Both the position numbers and the translations under genes were made by a program. Below are positions 5,536 through 6,415 of a DNA stretch of 6,415 nt, in pieces (the first letter of the stretch is position 1; each line of letters begins with the position of its first letter). The DNA is from Lachnospiraceae bacterium. Lineage in GTDB: Bacteria > Bacillota_A > Clostridia > Lachnospirales > Lachnospiraceae. Under the pieces are notes generated by a model. It did not search any database. It was not told where the DNA came from and saw only the letters and a program-made list of their open reading frames with translations. The stretch lies in the NCBI GenBank assembly GCA_017540915.1, contig JAFYAD010000067.1, positions 1 through 6,415 on the forward strand, written 5' to 3'.

Positions 5536-5997
5536 CTACATGCCAAACTCAGCACACAGCTTTTCGTACCGAGTCCTCTCCTTTTCTTTGATCTCTTTCG
5601 ACAGATCATTCATACAATGATGGATAACATCCGCATCCTTAAGAACTTCGTCCATCGGGCTGTCCGTTACCAGCTTATCATCATGGTGATAGATTGCGGA
5701 ACAAATAATATCCGTTTCCGTTTCATCCGTCAGCTTCAGCATTCCGAGAATCTCCCTGGCAAGATCAGCCCCCTTATGGGCATGATCATCATATGAGCCG
5801 GTCTTATATGCGTGAAGATCATGCAGCATTGCCGACATAGCTGCAATCTCCGGATCTAAATCACGCTTCTTTGCGATCATTGTTGCCGCTAAAGACACTC
5901 CATATAAATGAGAAATGGCGCTTGTCCGTTTGTCAGCATCCTCTATCTTATTCAGTTCTACGTCCACATATTTTCGAAGTTCTTTTAATCTGCTCAT
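5536..5997 (-). CDS. HD-domain metal-dependent phosphohydrolase
   Basis: A 153-residue soluble protein of the HD superfamily, enzymes that bind metal ions and hydrolyse phosphate esters such as nucleotides. Ligands visible in order: His30, the HD doublet His59-Asp60 (MLHDLHAYKTG), HAHKGADLA (72-80), YHHDD (103-107) and the final Asp in LKDADVIHH (119-127). All core residues are present and the length fits small stand-alone HD proteins, so it appears intact; its substrate cannot be told. AAGGA lies 8 bases before the ATG. Upstream is an ADP-ribosylglycohydrolase stub; downstream, on the same strand, are the broken galactosidase and metallophosphoesterase. It is the one sound gene among decayed neighbours on this side, perhaps transcribed from the promoter near 6313. 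Confidence 0.88.
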   Translation of the reverse strand: MSRLKELRKYVDVELNKIEDADKRTSAISHLYGVSLAATMIAKKRDLDPEIAAMSAMLHDLHAYKTGSYDDHAHKGADLAREILGMLKLTDETETDIICSAIYHHDDKLVTDSPMDEVLKDADVIHHCMNDLSKEIKEKERTRYEKLCAEFGM

Positions 5998-6010
5998 AAT
6001 GTTTTCCTTT

Positions 6011-6116
6011 TTACATATCCTGTATTCCGATTACTGCATTTGCATCAGGATTCCATTCTCCTATCGTCAAAACGATCCAGCACACCCAACATATTGCCTA
6101 AAATTGCTCCGTACAT
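6011..6116 (-). pseudogene. ADP-ribosylglycohydrolase start remnant
   Basis: The remnant begins MYGAILGNMLG, the familiar start of bacterial ADP-ribosylglycohydrolases (M-Y/L-G-A-I-x-G-D), which remove ADP-ribose from proteins and are about 260-300 residues long. The frame ends after 23 codons (stop 6045-6047), and GD is GN here, losing an expected metal-binding Asp. An ideal AAGGAGG (6125-6131) lies 8 bases before the ATG, so a real gene start was here. In another frame, EWNPDANAVIGIQDM runs to a stop at 6011, just before the HD ribosome site; it looks like the last residues of some protein, possibly the other end of the deleted segment, but I do not recognise it. Confidence 0.55.
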
Positions 6117-6306
6117 ACTCACGTCCTCCTTATATTTATGTATTGCTGTTTTTGATAATGCAAGTATATACAAGGTTAGACCGGGCGTGGTCGCCTAGCA
6201 GGGGATAAATTTATACAAAAAATATATAGTAGTATACCATCTCGACTATCGTCTCGATGGGGATACTCGTCAAACACATGCTCGTGCAAGCACGGCATCT
6301 GTTTTC
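6117..6306 (-). ncRNA. Possible structured leader RNA
   Basis: From the predicted start near 6306 the minus strand has about 190 bases before the ADP-ribosylglycohydrolase stub. Hairpin 1 (6298-6278): AUGC-CGUG, tetraloop CUUG, CACG-A-GCAU, 8 bp with one bulge and a stable loop type. Hairpin 2 (6260-6237): CCAUC-GA-GAC, loop GAUA, GUC-GA-GAUGG, with two facing GA steps that could form sheared pairs. Near 6195-6184: GGCG-ACCA-CGCC. The whole fits no riboswitch class I know. It might alternatively be coding (see the small ORF at 6176-6298). Confidence 0.3.
6176..6298 (-). CDS. Possible 40-codon ORF overlapping the leader
   Basis: Starts MPCLHEHVFDEY and ends PARRPRPV. A GAGGA lies 6 bases before the ATG (6305-6309). 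The predicted transcription start (about 6306) falls inside this ribosome site, which argues against translation from that promoter. No family recognised; it covers two hairpins, so it may be a chance ORF in an RNA leader. Confidence 0.25.
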   Translation of the reverse strand: MPCLHEHVFDEYPHRDDSRDGILLYIFCINLSPARRPRPV

Positions 6307-6312
6307 CTCGTT

Positions 6313-6321
6313 ATTATACCA
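6313..6321 (-). promoter_or_regulatory. Extended -10 promoter element
   Basis: Minus strand TGGTATAAT (6321-6313) is a perfect TATAAT with the extended TGn motif. No good -35 lies 17 bases upstream, where the arm of a palindrome sits instead. Extended -10 promoters can work without a -35 box. It would feed the leader and possibly the HD gene and the genes below it. Confidence 0.5.
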
Positions 6322-6330
6322 CATCCGATG

Positions 6331-6372
6331 TCACTAAATTCAGCCTTCACTTCGTTCGGCTTCATTAAGTGA
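6331..6372. repeat. Imperfect 15-bp palindrome near the window edge
   Basis: TCACTAAATTCAGCC (6331-6345) and GGCTTCATTAAGTGA (6358-6372) pair at 12 of 15 positions around TTCACTTCGTTC. On the minus strand the mismatches include a GA step facing a GA step, as in the hairpin at 6237-6260. Without a T run it is not a standard terminator; an interspersed palindromic repeat is plausible. The remaining 43 bases to the window end show nothing I can support. Confidence 0.5.
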
Positions 6373-6415
6373 TCCTGTATGGGTAAATCTAAACTCAAAC
6401 TTCGCCGTTGGCTCG

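Noticed and set aside
6184..6195. tRNA-like segment
   Set aside because: GGCG-TGGT-CGCC is a single 4-bp hairpin; no acceptor, anticodon or T-arm can be drawn around it.
1..6415. CRISPR array or insertion sequence
   Set aside because: No regularly spaced direct repeats and no transposase-like frame are visible on either strand.

Overview
The window looks like a chromosomal accessory stretch from a low-to-moderate GC Firmicute, most likely a gut or rumen Clostridium relative (Lachnospiraceae-like). This rests on strong AGGAGG-type ribosome sites, the Clostridia style of the proteins (short CstA, DYGCGK methyltransferase, GH13_31 glucosidase, GH36 galactosidase), a Gram-positive-type LexA box, a cre-like site and a tiny holin-like toxin. 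Genus cannot be named from the sequence alone.

Layout. 1-879 (+) is the C-terminal half of a GH13 alpha-glucosidase whose 5' end lies outside the window. Convergent to it, 976-2409 (-) is an intact short-form CstA transporter with a promoter, a dyad and a cre-like site upstream. 2600-2975 is a compact putative type I toxin-antitoxin locus. It has a 32-codon membrane-peptide gene on the minus strand (2725-2823), a near-perfect LexA box inside that gene's promoter (2951-2964), and a plus-strand promoter with perfect hexamers driving a predicted ~90-nt antisense RNA that ends in a strong terminator. Directly upstream (2977-3152) is the fossil front end of an AAA ATPase gene: promoter, duplicated TTTTTCGG/CCGAAAA operators, ribosome site and only 11 codons.

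3322-5997 (-) carries, in transcription order from the right, an intact HD-domain protein, an internally deleted GH36 alpha-galactosidase, a frameshifted and truncated metallophosphoesterase and an intact SAM-dependent methyltransferase. Further right are an ADP-ribosylglycohydrolase start stub (6045-6116), a possibly structured leader with a good -10 box, and an imperfect palindrome near the window edge.

Together: two intact metabolic genes at the left (sugar hydrolysis, nutrient uptake), then a toxin-antitoxin module, then a gene graveyard in which at least four genes are broken but often keep their control signals. The most interesting candidate system is the toxin-antisense RNA pair with apparent SOS control, an architecture that recalls TisB/IstR-1 of E. 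coli with a peptide and RNA layout closer to Gram-positive TxpA/RatA types. This is inferred from sequence signals only.
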